Shown: positions 28,983 through 37,949 of the stretch, one piece after another
Position numbering within the stretch: the first letter of the stretch is position 1
Layout: every line of letters starts with the position of its first letter
From: Bacteroidales bacterium
GTDB lineage: Bacteria; Bacteroidota; Bacteroidia; Bacteroidales; UBA932
Direction: 5' to 3'
Length of the DNA stretch: 61,449 nt
NCBI GenBank assembly: GCA_011620605.1
Contig: WOYW01000002.1
Location: 1-61,449 of the forward strand
Notes under the pieces: generated by a model
What the model was told of the DNA's origin: nothing
The model's input: the letters and a program-made list of their open reading frames with translations, nothing else
Database searches by the model: none
Made by a program: the position numbers and the translations under genes

Positions 28983-29932
28983 TACAGTGTAAATTTACTG
29001 CTGATCGACTGGTAGTTGTATACCTTGTTGATAATATCGGCGAATTCATGTGCTATGGACAGAACTTTGATCTTGCTCTTATCCGTGTTGGGATCTGAGC
29101 ACAAGGGTATGGTATCCGTAACAATCACTTCGTTCAGGGATGAATTGGCTATAGTGTTGTATGCCAGTCCCGAAAGAACGGGATGCGTGGCCATGGCCCT
29201 TACACTTCGGGCTCCTTTTGACATCATCATTTCCGAAGCCCTTGCGATCGTTCCGGCTGTATCTATCATATCGTCCAGGATGATGATATTCCTGTCCTTG
29301 ACGTCCCCTATGGCAGTCATGCTTCCTACCACATTGGCTTTTTCCCGGGACTTGTGGCAAATGATAAGCGGACATTCAAGTTTCCGGGAATAGGCATTGG
29401 CTCTTTTGGCACCACCCATATCCGGAGCTGCCACAGATAAGTTTTCCAGGTTCAGGTTTTTAATATAGGGCACAAAAACCGAGCTTGAGTACACATGATC
29501 TACCGGGAAATCAAAGAACCCCTGGATCTGGTCCGCATGCAGGTCCATGGTCATAACCCTGTCGCAGCCTGCCGCATCCAGCAAATTTGCCACCATCTTG
29601 GCCCCGATCGAGACCCTTGGCCTGTCTTTACGGTCCTGCCTTGCCCAGCCGAAATAAGGTATTACGGCAATCACTTTGTAAGCCGAGGCTCTTTTTGCTG
29701 CATCGATGGTCAGTAGTAGTTCAAAGAGGTTGTCAACCGGGGGAAAAGTGGATTGAATTATAAAAATGGTGGAACCTCTGACGCTTTCGTCAAAAGCCGG
29801 TTGAAATTCTCCATCTCTGAACACCGTGACCGATGACAACCCCAGGGGCATACCCAAGTGAGAAGCAATACGTTCGGCAAGATATCGGGATCCCCGGCAG
29901 GAGAAGATTTTAAATAAATGCAGATGATCCAT
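28982..29932 (-). CDS. prs: ribose-phosphate pyrophosphokinase
   Basis: Makes PRPP from ribose 5-phosphate and ATP for nucleotide and NAD synthesis. The start chosen is MDHLHLFKIFSCRGS (316 residues), 20 bases after the TATCTTTG box. A 16-codon upstream extension is hydrophobic and unlike the family. Motifs are WARQDRKDRPRVSIGAKM (ATP loop), MDLHADQIQGFFDFP and the PRPP loop NIIILDDMIDTAGTIARA. The stop overlaps the nadE start by one base. Confidence 0.94.
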   Translation of the reverse strand: MDHLHLFKIFSCRGSRYLAERIASHLGMPLGLSSVTVFRDGEFQPAFDESVRGSTIFIIQSTFPPVDNLFELLLTIDAAKRASAYKVIAVIPYFGWARQDRKDRPRVSIGAKMVANLLDAAGCDRVMTMDLHADQIQGFFDFPVDHVYSSSVFVPYIKNLNLENLSVAAPDMGGAKRANAYSRKLECPLIICHKSREKANVVGSMTAIGDVKDRNIIILDDMIDTAGTIARASEMMMSKGARSVRAMATHPVLSGLAYNTIANSSLNEVIVTDTIPLCSDPNTDKSKIKVLSIAHEFADIINKVYNYQSISSKFTL

Positions 29933-29952
29933 ATCCCTTAGGTTAGATAGGG

Positions 29953-29960
29953 CAAAGATA
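29953..29960 (-). promoter_or_regulatory. -7 box of the prs-nadE-der operon
   Basis: Minus-strand TATCTTTG lies 20 bases before the prs ATG, in the short gap after engB. Confidence 0.45.
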
Positions 29961-29976
29961 ATAAGAAAATGGACAA

Positions 29977-30576
29977 TCACCCGTTTTCCTCAAGTACAGA
30001 TCCCATATAATCCAGAAGTTCTTCTCTGCCGGAAGCTGTTTTTGAAGATACGGCAAATAACGGGGGAAGGGGTTCCCAGTAAAGGGAAAGCGCTTCTTTA
30101 AACTGTTCGGTTTGCTTTTGCAGAGCCGTTTTGGACAATTTGTCCGCTTTAGTAAGTACCAAGGCATAAGGAATTTGCCATGACCCCAGTTTTAAAAGAA
30201 ATTCCAGGTCTATTTTCTGTAAGGGATGCCTGCAATCCAATAGCACGACCAACAGGACCATTTGTGGTGTTCGTTGTATGTAATTATGGATCATGACCTC
30301 CAGACGAGCCCTTAGGGTTTTGGAAACTTTGGCGAATCCGTATCCGGGAAGGTCGGTTATGATCCATTTTCCGTTAACAAGAAACTTGTTGATGCATTGT
30401 GTCTTTCCCGGTGTAGAGGATGTATGTGCCAGTCCTTTTGTCCTGCACAACATGTTTATAAGGGAAGATTTCCCTACATTGGACCTTCCTATAAAAGCAA
30501 ATTCAACCGGTGCGTTTCCCACGGGTACTTCGGTTTTTGTGAAGCTACCCTGAAATATGGCCTGATTTATTTCCAT
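29977..30576 (-). CDS. engB: ribosome-biogenesis GTPase EngB/YsxC
   Basis: A 199-residue single-domain GTPase for 50S assembly. The start MEINQAIFQGSFTKTEVP is preferred to an upstream extension that would run through the promoter. Motifs: FIGRSNVGKSSLINML (G1), SSTPGKTQCINKF (G2), DLPGYGFAKV (G3), TKADKLS (G4). It is divergent from xseA. An imperfect -7 box (TATCTTAG) ends four bases before the ATG. Confidence 0.93.
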   Translation of the reverse strand: MEINQAIFQGSFTKTEVPVGNAPVEFAFIGRSNVGKSSLINMLCRTKGLAHTSSTPGKTQCINKFLVNGKWIITDLPGYGFAKVSKTLRARLEVMIHNYIQRTPQMVLLVVLLDCRHPLQKIDLEFLLKLGSWQIPYALVLTKADKLSKTALQKQTEQFKEALSLYWEPLPPLFAVSSKTASGREELLDYMGSVLEENG

Positions 30577-30580
30577 GAAG

Positions 30581-30588
30581 CTAAGATA
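30581..30588 (-). promoter_or_regulatory. imperfect -7 box of engB
   Basis: Minus-strand TATCTTAG (one mismatch to TAnnTTTG), then CTTC and the ATG. Confidence 0.3.
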
Positions 30589-30610
30589 ACGTTTTTCTGA
30601 GATTTTAACG

Positions 30611-30618
30611 TAAATTTG
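30611..30618 (+). promoter_or_regulatory. -7 box of xseA
   Basis: TAAATTTG, then TAAC, then the xseA ATG; a leaderless transcript is predicted. Confidence 0.5.
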
Positions 30619-30622
30619 TAAC

Positions 30623-31789
30623 ATGGAGAGGTTGGATCTGATAGATTTACAAAAACAATTGGAATATGCTGTTAATGAAGCCTTTAAGGAGCCTTGTTGG
30701 GTGCGGGCTGAAATTAACCGGCTGGATGTACGTAACGGTCATTGCCACATGGAATTGGTACAGAAGGAACCTCAAACCGACAAACTGCTGGCTAAAGCCC
30801 AGGCAGTTATCTGGGCCGGTGTTTTTTCCATGCTGGGTCCCTTTTTCAGAACTACAACCGGTATGGAACTTCGTGCCGGGTTACAGGTGTTACTCTGCGT
30901 GGAGCCCCGGTTCCATGCCCTCTATGGACTGAGCCTGGTAGTGAGTGATATAGATCCTTCGTACACCCTGGGAGGGTTGGAACTGGAGAGAAGAAAAACC
31001 ATGGAAAGGCTTGAACGTGAAGGGATTCTGAACATGAACAGAGAGTTGCCCTTTCCACGGGTGCCCCTTCATGTGGCTGTTATCTCTTCCCCGACAGCTG
31101 CCGGATACCAGGACTTTACCGATCACATTGGGGCTTCTCATTTTGGGTTCAGGGTGAAGTTGTTTCCTGCACTTATGCAAGGAAGCGAGGCACCCGAAAG
31201 TATTATAAAAGCCATGGAACAGGTGGCAAATGCAGCAATTCCTTTTGATCTGCTCATCATGATACGGGGAGGAGGTGCTGTTGCAGACCTGCATTGTTAC
31301 GACAATTACGACCTGGTTGCACACATCGCCCAGTTTCCCCTGCCGGTAATAACCGGTATAGGTCACCAAAGGGATACACACATAGCCGACAGGGTGGCAG
31401 CCATGTCACTGAAAACACCTACGGCCGTGGCTGATTTTCTGGCAGGTTTGCTGGAACAGGAAGAAGACAATCTGATCCAATTGTCCCACCGGCTGGAACG
31501 AGCCGTCTACAACCGGCTCAGCCGGGAAAAACAAGATCTGGGGCATATGTTAAAAGACATGAAAGGTGCCGTCAGGTGGCTTGTTCAGCAGCACACCCAC
31601 ATACTGGAGATACTGGAACAGCGCATCCGCAAGAACAATCCACTGACATTGCTTGAGAAAGGCTATTCCCTGACATTGTATGAAGGCAAAACCGTAAGGG
31701 ATGCTGCTACGCTTAAACTTGGGGACAAAGTCCATACCGTGCTCAGAAAAGGGGCTTTTGATGCCATGGTAGAAAACGTTGAACAATAA
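30623..31789 (+). CDS. xseA: exodeoxyribonuclease VII large subunit
   Basis: The catalytic subunit of ExoVII, which degrades single-stranded DNA to oligonucleotides. The 388-residue protein has the N-terminal OB fold (CWVRAEINRLDVRNGHCHMEL) and the catalytic domain with VAVISSPTAAGYQDF, MIRGGGAVADLHCYDNYDL and TGIGHQRDTHIADRVA. A helical C-terminal region binds XseB. It is short compared with the 450-residue E. coli enzyme because the coiled coil is abbreviated. xseB follows 6 bases later. Confidence 0.93.
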   Translation: MERLDLIDLQKQLEYAVNEAFKEPCWVRAEINRLDVRNGHCHMELVQKEPQTDKLLAKAQAVIWAGVFSMLGPFFRTTTGMELRAGLQVLLCVEPRFHALYGLSLVVSDIDPSYTLGGLELERRKTMERLEREGILNMNRELPFPRVPLHVAVISSPTAAGYQDFTDHIGASHFGFRVKLFPALMQGSEAPESIIKAMEQVANAAIPFDLLIMIRGGGAVADLHCYDNYDLVAHIAQFPLPVITGIGHQRDTHIADRVAAMSLKTPTAVADFLAGLLEQEEDNLIQLSHRLERAVYNRLSREKQDLGHMLKDMKGAVRWLVQQHTHILEILEQRIRKNNPLTLLEKGYSLTLYEGKTVRDAATLKLGDKVHTVLRKGAFDAMVENVEQ

Positions 31790-31795
31790 TTCTAT

Positions 31796-32002
31796 ATGAA
31801 AAAGAAAATAGAGCTGACTTACGAACAGGCAAGGGAAGAATTGGATACACTGGTCTCATCGCTGGAGCAACCCGATACGGATCTGGGAGTGATCTCGGCA
31901 AAAGTAAAAAGGGCCCTGGAACTGGTTGCCTTTTGCAAGGATTATTTACATCAGGTTCAGGAAGATGCTGAAAAAACGCTCGATTCTTATGAAAAAGAAT
32001 AA
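31796..32002 (+). CDS. xseB: exodeoxyribonuclease VII small subunit
   Basis: A 68-residue helical partner of XseA, recognised by LTYEQAREELDTLVSSLEQP and the amphipathic KVKRALELVAFCKDYLHQ. The spacing of 6 bases after xseA implies coupled translation. Confidence 0.88.
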   Translation: MKKKIELTYEQAREELDTLVSSLEQPDTDLGVISAKVKRALELVAFCKDYLHQVQEDAEKTLDSYEKE

Positions 32003-32684
32003 CATACGTTTGCTGATCCCGGCAACAATATTGCTGCTTGTGGCAGCCCTTCAGCCATTGGTGGGTCAAACACGTTTGAAACTATCGAAAACAGATACAC
32101 TTCTCCATCCACTAATAGACCTGCTTAAAGAATCAGCATCCCAGGTGTTTCACGACCCTTCACCTCCGCGTTATGTGATGATTGACAGTCCCGGGAATTT
32201 TTTATTTGGAATGGGAGGGTATGTTTCCTGTTATGCTTATTACGACGGGACAGGATTCCTGTCCAGGGATATGATCACCACAATCATCCCCATGGAACAT
32301 TCTTCATTACACAGCGGCCGATTCAATCTGGATGCAAGCAATTCCCGTATTTTTATTCAACTTATAGGAAATACTTCCATGGGGTACGACAGGCCTAAAT
32401 GGCATATGCAACTGGCCGGAGTTTTACGATTTCTGGAGAAACAAAGGGGATACGGACTTGCCCTTTCAGGCCATCTGTACCTGACCCGCCGTGATGTGTT
32501 TATTAACAGCAGGGGTGATTTTTATAAAATTCGCGCTTTAGGTTATTATGCGGCCTGGGAACACCACTGGAATGATAAATGTTTTACCGGACTGGTCTAT
32601 TCGGTTGACCACATAGAACCTTATGAGAATACACCGGATTATTTTTACCGGAAAAATCATGACGGCAGGAAAGGATATACATAG
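31989..32684 (+). CDS. short porin-like outer-membrane protein
   Basis: A 231-residue protein read from MKKNNIRLLIPATILLLVAA, a clear signal peptide ending near LVGQ. It starts inside xseB with a 14-base overlap; starts 8 or 21 codons further upstream are open but would bury the signal peptide. The mature N-terminus PRYVMIDSPGNFLFGMGGYV recalls the first strand of DcaP-like trimeric porins, and strand-like repeats continue to HDGRKGYT. Full porins of this type are about 400 residues or more, so this one appears shortened internally (a jump after FIQLIGNTSMGYDRPKWHMQ). It could be a degenerate porin or a small specialised barrel. Assignment is by eye only. Confidence 0.4.
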   Translation: MKKNNIRLLIPATILLLVAALQPLVGQTRLKLSKTDTLLHPLIDLLKESASQVFHDPSPPRYVMIDSPGNFLFGMGGYVSCYAYYDGTGFLSRDMITTIIPMEHSSLHSGRFNLDASNSRIFIQLIGNTSMGYDRPKWHMQLAGVLRFLEKQRGYGLALSGHLYLTRRDVFINSRGDFYKIRALGYYAAWEHHWNDKCFTGLVYSVDHIEPYENTPDYFYRKNHDGRKGYT

Positions 32685-32702
32685 CAACTGAATTGTATGT
32701 TG

Positions 32703-32718
32703 CGTTAAAATTTTAACG
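32703..32718. promoter_or_regulatory. 16-bp perfect palindrome abutting glgB start
   Basis: CGTTAAAATTTTAACG is its own reverse complement and ends at the base before the glgB ATG. It could be an operator for the glycogen operon or a hairpin sequestering the start. No strong -7 box is seen here. Confidence 0.5.
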
Positions 32719-34701
32719 ATGGAAAATCTGAAAATATGGGAACAGGACCCATACCTGAAACCCTTTAAATCCGTTATATGGCGGCGGCATCAGATACGTC
32801 TGGATAAAACCCTGGAATTGCAGGGTTCACAGGAGAGGTTCTGCGATGTTTTTAACAATCACCTATATTACGGACTTCACAAAACACGCGGAAAATGGAT
32901 CTGCCGGGAATGGGCTCCCAACGCTGGGGCAATATACCTGATCGGAGAATGTAACGGGTGGAAAAAGGATCCGGCTTATGCCTTCAGACCCGTTGGCATG
33001 GGGAACTGGGAACTGGAACTGCCAAGGGAAACCTTGCAGCATGGACAGTTGTATAAATGGCTCGTTGAATGGCCCGGCGGGTCGGGAGAAAGACTCCCTG
33101 CTTATGCCCGGCGTTGTATCCAGGATCCGGAGACCAAGATCTTCAGTGCCCAGGTATGGAATCCTCCCGTTCCTTATAAATGGAAACATGTAAATCCTCC
33201 CCGGGTAAAAAACCCGCTCATATACGAAGCCCACATTGGCATGAGTGGTGAAGAACCCACTATAGCCGATTTTGACTGGTTTCGGGAAAAGGTCTTGCCG
33301 CGTATTGCCAGGCTTGGGTACAATACCCTGCAGCTTATGGCCATTCAGGAACATCCCTATTACGGCTCTTTCGGATACCAGGTTTCCAACTTTTATGCTG
33401 TCAGTTCCCGGTTTGGCACACCGGAAGGATTAAAAAAATTGATAGACAAGGCCCATTCTCTTGGCATTGCAGTAATTCTGGACCTGGTACATTCACATGC
33501 CGTAAAAAATGAGATAGAAGGGCTCAGTCGTTTTGACGGCACATACGATCTGTATTTTCATGCCGGTCCGCGCGGGGAACACACTTTATGGTCTTCCCGC
33601 TGTTTTGACTACGGCAAGGGAGCGGTTATGCATTTCCTTCTTTCCAATGTGAAATACTGGCTGGAAGAATATCACCTGGACGGGTTCCGTTTTGACGGAG
33701 TTACCTCCATGATGTATTACGACCACGGACTGGGAAGGGCTTTTACCGAATACGGACACTACTTTGACGGTAACCAGGACGAAGATGCCATAACCTACCT
33801 GGGTCTGGCCAATAAGCTTATACACGACTGCAACCCCAATGCCATTACCGTAGCTGAAGACGTGAGTGGGATGCCCACGCTGGCTTATCCTTTTGAAAAA
33901 GGAGGCATCGGGTTTGACTTTCGCATGAGCATGGGGGTTGCCGATAACTGGATCAAATGGATCAAGGAAGTCAAAGACGAAGACTGGCATGTAGGAGACA
34001 TTTTTTACGAGCTTACCAACAAACGCAGGGACGAACATACCATTTCCTATGCAGAATGCCATGACCAGGCGTTAGTAGGAGATAAAACAATTATTTTCAG
34101 GCTTATAGATAAGGAAATGTACACATCAATGAGCAAAGACATTCAATCACTGGTTGTGGACAGGGGAATGACACTGCACAAGATCATCCGCCTGCTTTCC
34201 CTGGCTACGGCAGGGGACGGATACCTCAACTTCATGGGTAACGAATTCGGTCATCCCGAATGGATAGATTTTCCAAGGGAAGATAACGGATGGAGCTATC
34301 ATTATGCCCGCAGGCAATGGTCTCTTGCTGACAACGGATTGTTGCGCTACGGACAGCTTGAACTTTTTGACCGGGATATGATCCATTTGGCCGGGGCACA
34401 AAATTTGTTCAGCAATGCCCTGCGTCCTGTAGTACAGGATGTCGGGTCACAGGTGCTGGCCTTTGAACGGGGACGGTTACTCTTTGTTTTCAACCTGAGT
34501 CCTGAAAGATCTTACAAAGATTACGGCATGGAAGTGGATCCCGGTACATACCGCTGCATACTGGATACTGATGATCCGTTATATGGAGGCTTTGGAAGAA
34601 ATGACAAAGGAACGGCTCATTTAACACTTCCCCAGCGAGGCACCAATGTCCTTTTCCTCTACCTTCCCGCACGTACTGCAATGGTATTTAATAGAGAATA
34701 A
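32719..34701 (+). CDS. glgB: 1,4-alpha-glucan branching enzyme (GH13_8 type)
   Basis: A 660-residue branching enzyme creating alpha-1,6 branches in glycogen. The N-terminal carbohydrate module (WICREWAPNAGAIYLIGECN) is followed by the GH13 barrel: VILDLVHSHAVKN, LDGFRFDGVTSMMYYDHG (nucleophile Asp near residue 327), AEDVSGMPTL (acid/base Glu) and YAECHDQALVGDK. A C-terminal beta domain completes it. The sequence is of the eukaryote-like GH13_8 type rather than the classical bacterial GlgB. It opens a five-gene glycogen operon ending at 43351. Confidence 0.93.
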   Translation: MENLKIWEQDPYLKPFKSVIWRRHQIRLDKTLELQGSQERFCDVFNNHLYYGLHKTRGKWICREWAPNAGAIYLIGECNGWKKDPAYAFRPVGMGNWELELPRETLQHGQLYKWLVEWPGGSGERLPAYARRCIQDPETKIFSAQVWNPPVPYKWKHVNPPRVKNPLIYEAHIGMSGEEPTIADFDWFREKVLPRIARLGYNTLQLMAIQEHPYYGSFGYQVSNFYAVSSRFGTPEGLKKLIDKAHSLGIAVILDLVHSHAVKNEIEGLSRFDGTYDLYFHAGPRGEHTLWSSRCFDYGKGAVMHFLLSNVKYWLEEYHLDGFRFDGVTSMMYYDHGLGRAFTEYGHYFDGNQDEDAITYLGLANKLIHDCNPNAITVAEDVSGMPTLAYPFEKGGIGFDFRMSMGVADNWIKWIKEVKDEDWHVGDIFYELTNKRRDEHTISYAECHDQALVGDKTIIFRLIDKEMYTSMSKDIQSLVVDRGMTLHKIIRLLSLATAGDGYLNFMGNEFGHPEWIDFPREDNGWSYHYARRQWSLADNGLLRYGQLELFDRDMIHLAGAQNLFSNALRPVVQDVGSQVLAFERGRLLFVFNLSPERSYKDYGMEVDPGTYRCILDTDDPLYGGFGRNDKGTAHLTLPQRGTNVLFLYLPARTAMVFNRE

Positions 34702-34739
34702 ATTAGTATCTTGCAAGGTTATGCAATAACAAAAAAATT

Positions 34740-36653
34740 ATGGCTTATTTACAGTTCAACAAACACGAATTGGGAAACCTGGAATATTCCCTGCCACGGG
34801 AGATACTGGTTACAAACCGCGCCGGAGGATATCTCAATACCACGCTGGTGGGATGCAATACCCGGAAATATCACGGATTGTTTGTAGTTCCCATTGACGA
34901 ACTGGGAGGTGGCAGTTATGTCCTCTTGTCTACTCTGGATGAAACACTCATTCAGCACAACCAGGCTTTTAACTTGGGCATTCACCGCTATCCCGGAATA
35001 TACGAACCACGCGGACATAAGTATATTATTGATTTTGAGATAGATAAAGATATTGTGCTGACATACAGGATAGGAGGCATGATCTTTCGCAAAGAGATTG
35101 TTTTCCTGCACAAAAAGGACCAGTTACTCATCCGGTATACACTCCTGGACGCCCATTCCCCTACAACTTTAAGATTAAAACCATTTCTGGCCTTTCGCAA
35201 TATTCATGAGCTAACACATGCCAATATGGCAGCAGATATATTTCATGCTAAAGTGGAAAAAGGAGTAGGGTATCGTTTGTACGAAGGATTTCCCCGCCTG
35301 TACATGCAGTTGAATGTCCAAAATGAATTTGTAAGGTATCCGGACTGGTATAAAAACATTGAATACCTGCAGGAAAGTGCCCGTGGCTATGAACATCACG
35401 AAGACCTCTTTGTCCCCGGGTATTTTGAGTGTCCCATCCGGAAAGGACAAAGCATTGTCTTTTCCGCTTCGCTTACACCGGCAAATCCTGCCCGGCTGAA
35501 AACCATATATTCCAACGAAATTGCAAAAAGACCTTCTCGGGATTCCTTTAAGAATTGCCTGAAATTATCTGCCTCACAGTTTTTGATCAGCAGACACGGA
35601 AAAATCCAGGTGATCGCGGGTTATCCCTGGCTGGGAAAATATCCCCGGGACACAGCTATTGCTTTACCTGGCCTGACACTGGCCCCGGACAATGCAGATA
35701 ACTCTGTATTTACATCGGCTCTGGAGACCCTGATAGCCGATAAAAGCAATCTTTACCTGTCCGCCGATACGCCTTTATGGGTGTTCTGGACATTACAGCA
35801 ATACCTGAAGGAAACAGGTGACAGGAAATCTCTGTGGCGTGCATACGGACCCTTTCTGAAAGAAGTGTTACAAAACTATAAAATCGGTACGCAAATAGTA
35901 AAAATGCATCCCAACGGATTGATCTGGGCAGAAAAAGAAGGGAAGCCGCTTACCTGGATGGATGCCGAAATTGACGGCAAACCGGTGACACCCAGGGCGG
36001 GCTACGCTGTGGAAGTATGTGCCCTGTGGTACAATGCCGTGAGTTTTGCTTTGGAACTTGCGCGGGACAACGGAGATAAGGAATTTGAAAATGAATTCCT
36101 GGACATTCCCGAACTGATCAAAGAAAACTTTGTGCCTACATTCTGGTGTGAATCACTTTCTCAGCTGGCAGACTACGTGGACCGGGAAGGCCAGAATATA
36201 TATACAAGGCCCAACCAGTTGCTTGCCTGTTCTTTACCGTACACACCTCTCAACGACGAAAAGATCAATACCGTACTGGAGATCTGCACCAAAGAATTGC
36301 TTACCACACGCGGCCTGAGGACATTGTCTCCCAAGAATCCTTTTTTTGAAGGGCATTACGAAGGAAATCCGCAAAAAAGGAACACGGCATACCACCAGGG
36401 ATCCGTATTTCCATGGCTGCTAGGGCATTACACAGATGCACAATTCCGTATTCACGGAAAATCCTTCGCCTCATGTGCTCAGGATATCATTTGTATTTTT
36501 GAAGAAGACATTGCCGAACACGGGGTTGGATCTATTGCCGAGTTGTACGACGGCAATCCGCCTCACCGCCCCCACGGATGCATATCCAATGCCCGTAGTG
36601 TTGCCGAATTGTTGCGAATAATCAAACTCATAGAAAAACACGGAAAACTATGA
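34740..36653 (+). CDS. glycogen debranching enzyme (GH133 type)
   Basis: A 637-residue amylo-alpha-1,6-glucosidase-like protein. The N-terminal domain (residues 1-240) starts NLEYSLPREILVTNRAGGYL and has NTRKYHGLFV. The C-terminal (alpha/alpha)6 barrel has YPWLGKYPRDTAIALPGLTL, WMDAEIDGKPVTPRAGYAVE with a candidate catalytic Asp, and SIAELYDGNPPHRPHGCISN. It should remove alpha-1,6 branch points from glycogen. It overlaps the next gene as ATGA at 36650. Confidence 0.9.
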   Translation: MAYLQFNKHELGNLEYSLPREILVTNRAGGYLNTTLVGCNTRKYHGLFVVPIDELGGGSYVLLSTLDETLIQHNQAFNLGIHRYPGIYEPRGHKYIIDFEIDKDIVLTYRIGGMIFRKEIVFLHKKDQLLIRYTLLDAHSPTTLRLKPFLAFRNIHELTHANMAADIFHAKVEKGVGYRLYEGFPRLYMQLNVQNEFVRYPDWYKNIEYLQESARGYEHHEDLFVPGYFECPIRKGQSIVFSASLTPANPARLKTIYSNEIAKRPSRDSFKNCLKLSASQFLISRHGKIQVIAGYPWLGKYPRDTAIALPGLTLAPDNADNSVFTSALETLIADKSNLYLSADTPLWVFWTLQQYLKETGDRKSLWRAYGPFLKEVLQNYKIGTQIVKMHPNGLIWAEKEGKPLTWMDAEIDGKPVTPRAGYAVEVCALWYNAVSFALELARDNGDKEFENEFLDIPELIKENFVPTFWCESLSQLADYVDREGQNIYTRPNQLLACSLPYTPLNDEKINTVLEICTKELLTTRGLRTLSPKNPFFEGHYEGNPQKRNTAYHQGSVFPWLLGHYTDAQFRIHGKSFASCAQDIICIFEEDIAEHGVGSIAELYDGNPPHRPHGCISNARSVAELLRIIKLIEKHGKL

Positions 36654-37948
36654 AAGTATTAATGTTCGGATGGGAGTTCCCGCCTAATATAGCCGGCGGA
36701 CTGGGTACTGCCTGTGACGGTCTTACACGGGGACTAGCCAAGCAAAAGGTTGAAGTGCTTTTCGTGATGCCCTCTGCCTCGGGAGATGAGGATCAGACAG
36801 CCGTACGCATCATAAATGCAAGTGATGTGGCTGCCTTTCACACAAAACAGGAAGCCCGCCAGATCTTTGACAAAGTACAATTCCTAAAAGTTACATCCAA
36901 CCTGATCCCGTACCTGGGACCCGATGAATTTGAAGAAAAAGTAGATCTGGAAAGAGAAAAGGAATGGAATGAATTCAGGATCTCATTCGGACTGAAGTAT
37001 AGGTTCTCAGGTAAATACGGGAAAAACCTGATGGAAGAAGTTATGAGGTATTCCCTTGTAGCAGCTGCCATTGCCCGTAAAAATCAATTTGACGTGATCC
37101 ATGCCCACGACTGGCTTACCTACATGGCAGGAATAGCCGCCAAACGCGTATCGGGAAAACCTTTGGTCATACATGTGCACGCAACGGAATTTGACCGCTC
37201 CGGAGAGAACATCAACACGCAGGTATACGACCTAGAAAAAAGGGGTATGGAAGCTGCAGACAAAGTCATAGCCGTGAGTCACTTTACCCGCAACACCATC
37301 ATCAACCGTTACCATATTGATCCGGAAAAAGTTATAACCGTACACAATGCCGTAGATTTAAGTTCCAGCGAACATTGCGAGATAACCCGCGGAGTCTCTG
37401 AAAAGATTGTCACATTCCTGGGAAGGATCACTTTCCAGAAAGGTCCTGAATATTTTATAGAAGCGGCCTATAAGGTCCTTCAGACAACCAAAAACGTCCG
37501 GTTTGTCATGGCAGGCAGCGGAGACATGTTCAACCGCGCTGTCCGGCGAGTGGCAAAACTGGGAATTTCCCCAAATTTTCATTTTACCGGTTTTTTAAAC
37601 GGAGAAGACGTAAAAAATATGTTTGCTTATTCAGATGTCTATGTAATGCCCTCGGTATCTGAACCGTTTGGAATATCGCCTTTGGAAGCCATGCAGGCCA
37701 ACGTACCGACCATCATATCCAAACAATCGGGAGTAGCCGAAGTGCTGCACCATGCCATAAAAGTAGATTTCTGGGATGTCAACGCTCTGGCAGATGCCAT
37801 TTACGGCCTTTTGACCTATCCTGCCTTGTCAGCCATGACAGTCCGGTGCGGACTGGAAGAGGTAAACGCCCTTAAGTGGGACAATGCCGCACTCAAAGTC
37901 AGGGACATCTACGAATCTGTTACCCGGGAAAAATCAAAAATCCAATAA
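36650..37948 (+). CDS. GT4-family glycosyltransferase (glycogen-synthesis type)
   Basis: A 432-residue GT-B fold transferase. The N-terminal lobe starts KVLMFGWEFPPNIAGGLGTA and contains IHAHDWLTYMAGIAA. The donor-binding lobe has TFLGRITFQKGPEYFIEAAY, GSGDMFNRAVRR and MPSVSEPFGISPLEAMQANV with the E-x7-E donor motif. Related proteins are annotated as starch/glycogen synthase-like in Bacteroidetes glycogen clusters. Whether it extends, primes or makes a separate glucan cannot be told. Coupled to both neighbours (ATGA overlap upstream, one base to the GH57 gene). Confidence 0.88.
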   Translation: MKVLMFGWEFPPNIAGGLGTACDGLTRGLAKQKVEVLFVMPSASGDEDQTAVRIINASDVAAFHTKQEARQIFDKVQFLKVTSNLIPYLGPDEFEEKVDLEREKEWNEFRISFGLKYRFSGKYGKNLMEEVMRYSLVAAAIARKNQFDVIHAHDWLTYMAGIAAKRVSGKPLVIHVHATEFDRSGENINTQVYDLEKRGMEAADKVIAVSHFTRNTIINRYHIDPEKVITVHNAVDLSSSEHCEITRGVSEKIVTFLGRITFQKGPEYFIEAAYKVLQTTKNVRFVMAGSGDMFNRAVRRVAKLGISPNFHFTGFLNGEDVKNMFAYSDVYVMPSVSEPFGISPLEAMQANVPTIISKQSGVAEVLHHAIKVDFWDVNALADAIYGLLTYPALSAMTVRCGLEEVNALKWDNAALKVRDIYESVTREKSKIQ

Positions 37949-37949
37949 T

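Noticed and set aside
32146..32154. TGTTTCACG, the left half of a parS site
   Set aside because: The following bases (ACCCTTC) do not complete the TGTTTCACGTGAAACA palindrome, and it lies inside the porin-like coding sequence.
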